In this document: piece after piece, positions 14,307 to 14,345 of the stretch
Numbering within the stretch: the first letter of the stretch is position 1
How the letters are laid out: each line of letters begins with the position of its first letter
Assembly: GCA_028699855.1 (NCBI GenBank)
Contig: JAQVTV010000012.1
Location: 1 to 14,345, forward strand
DNA from: Candidatus Izemoplasmatales bacterium
Lineage (GTDB): Bacteria; Bacillota_I; Bacilli_A; Izemoplasmatales; Hujiaoplasmataceae
Reading direction: 5' to 3'
DNA length: 14,345 bases
Made by a program: the position numbers and the translations under genes
The notes under the pieces: model-generated
Seen by the model: the letters and a program-made list of their open reading frames with translations, nothing else
Databases searched by the model: none
Told to the model about the DNA's origin: nothing

Positions 14307-14325
14307 AAATTCATTCCAGGGAATG
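14307..14325 (+). repeat. Outer flanking repeat, right copy
   Basis: AAATTCATT (14307-14315) overlaps the dyad CATTCC-AG-GGAATG (14312-14325). It matches the left copy at 12794-12813 in its first 9 bp and in having a TTCC/GGAA dyad next to it. Confidence 0.45.
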
Positions 14326-14345
14326 TGCTTGGTAATCGTTCAACT

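Overview
The window looks like a chromosomal stretch from a low- to mid-GC Gram-positive-type bacterium (Bacillota or the Acholeplasma/Izemoplasma side of Mycoplasmatota; this placement is an inference). Supporting points are strong AGGAG-type ribosome binding sites, lipoprotein and membrane-anchored surface proteins with Thr/Pro-rich linkers, InlB-type B-repeats and BspA-type leucine-rich repeats, a VTC/DUF4956 pair, and TGA used as a normal stop codon, which argues against the mycoplasma TGA=Trp code.

Layout: (1) 1-890, minus strand: the start of a secreted lipoprotein (Thr/Pro stalk, one B-repeat, beginning of a beta-helix-like domain), cut by the window edge, with a clear promoter and a perfect LacI/CcpA-type palindrome just downstream of the -10. 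(2) 1060-2636, minus: a two-gene unit, a Nudix hydrolase fused to an uncharacterised C-terminal domain and a small two-helix membrane protein, closed by a rho-independent terminator. (3) 2822-5906, plus: a compact three-gene operon of a secreted Cthe_2159-like beta-helix protein, a VTC-type polyphosphate polymerase and a DUF4956 membrane protein; the last two overlap by 4 nt. I read this as a candidate membrane polyphosphate-making module with an extracellular polymer-binding partner. (4) 6113-9505, minus: a 1077-residue BspA-like surface protein. (5) 9619-11280, minus: a phosphohydrolase pair (metallophosphoesterase, then histidine phosphatase) ending at a strong terminator. (6) 11408-12767: a decayed IS3-family (IS150-like) element with recognisable terminal inverted repeats and several stops and frameshifts. 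(7) 12794-14325: an AAA_14/DUF4143 ATPase gene flanked on both sides by a pair of 12-14 bp direct repeats, each pair spaced exactly 33 bp start to start, and outside these by a second direct repeat. One box lies in the spacer of the ATPase promoter.

The right third (about 10.5-14.3 kb) is visibly more AT-rich than the left two thirds and holds the mobile-element debris, so it looks like an accessory segment. The most unusual structures are the repeat-framed ATPase cassette, the polyphosphate/beta-helix operon and the Nudix fusion. No rRNA, tRNA, CRISPR array or riboswitch was seen.
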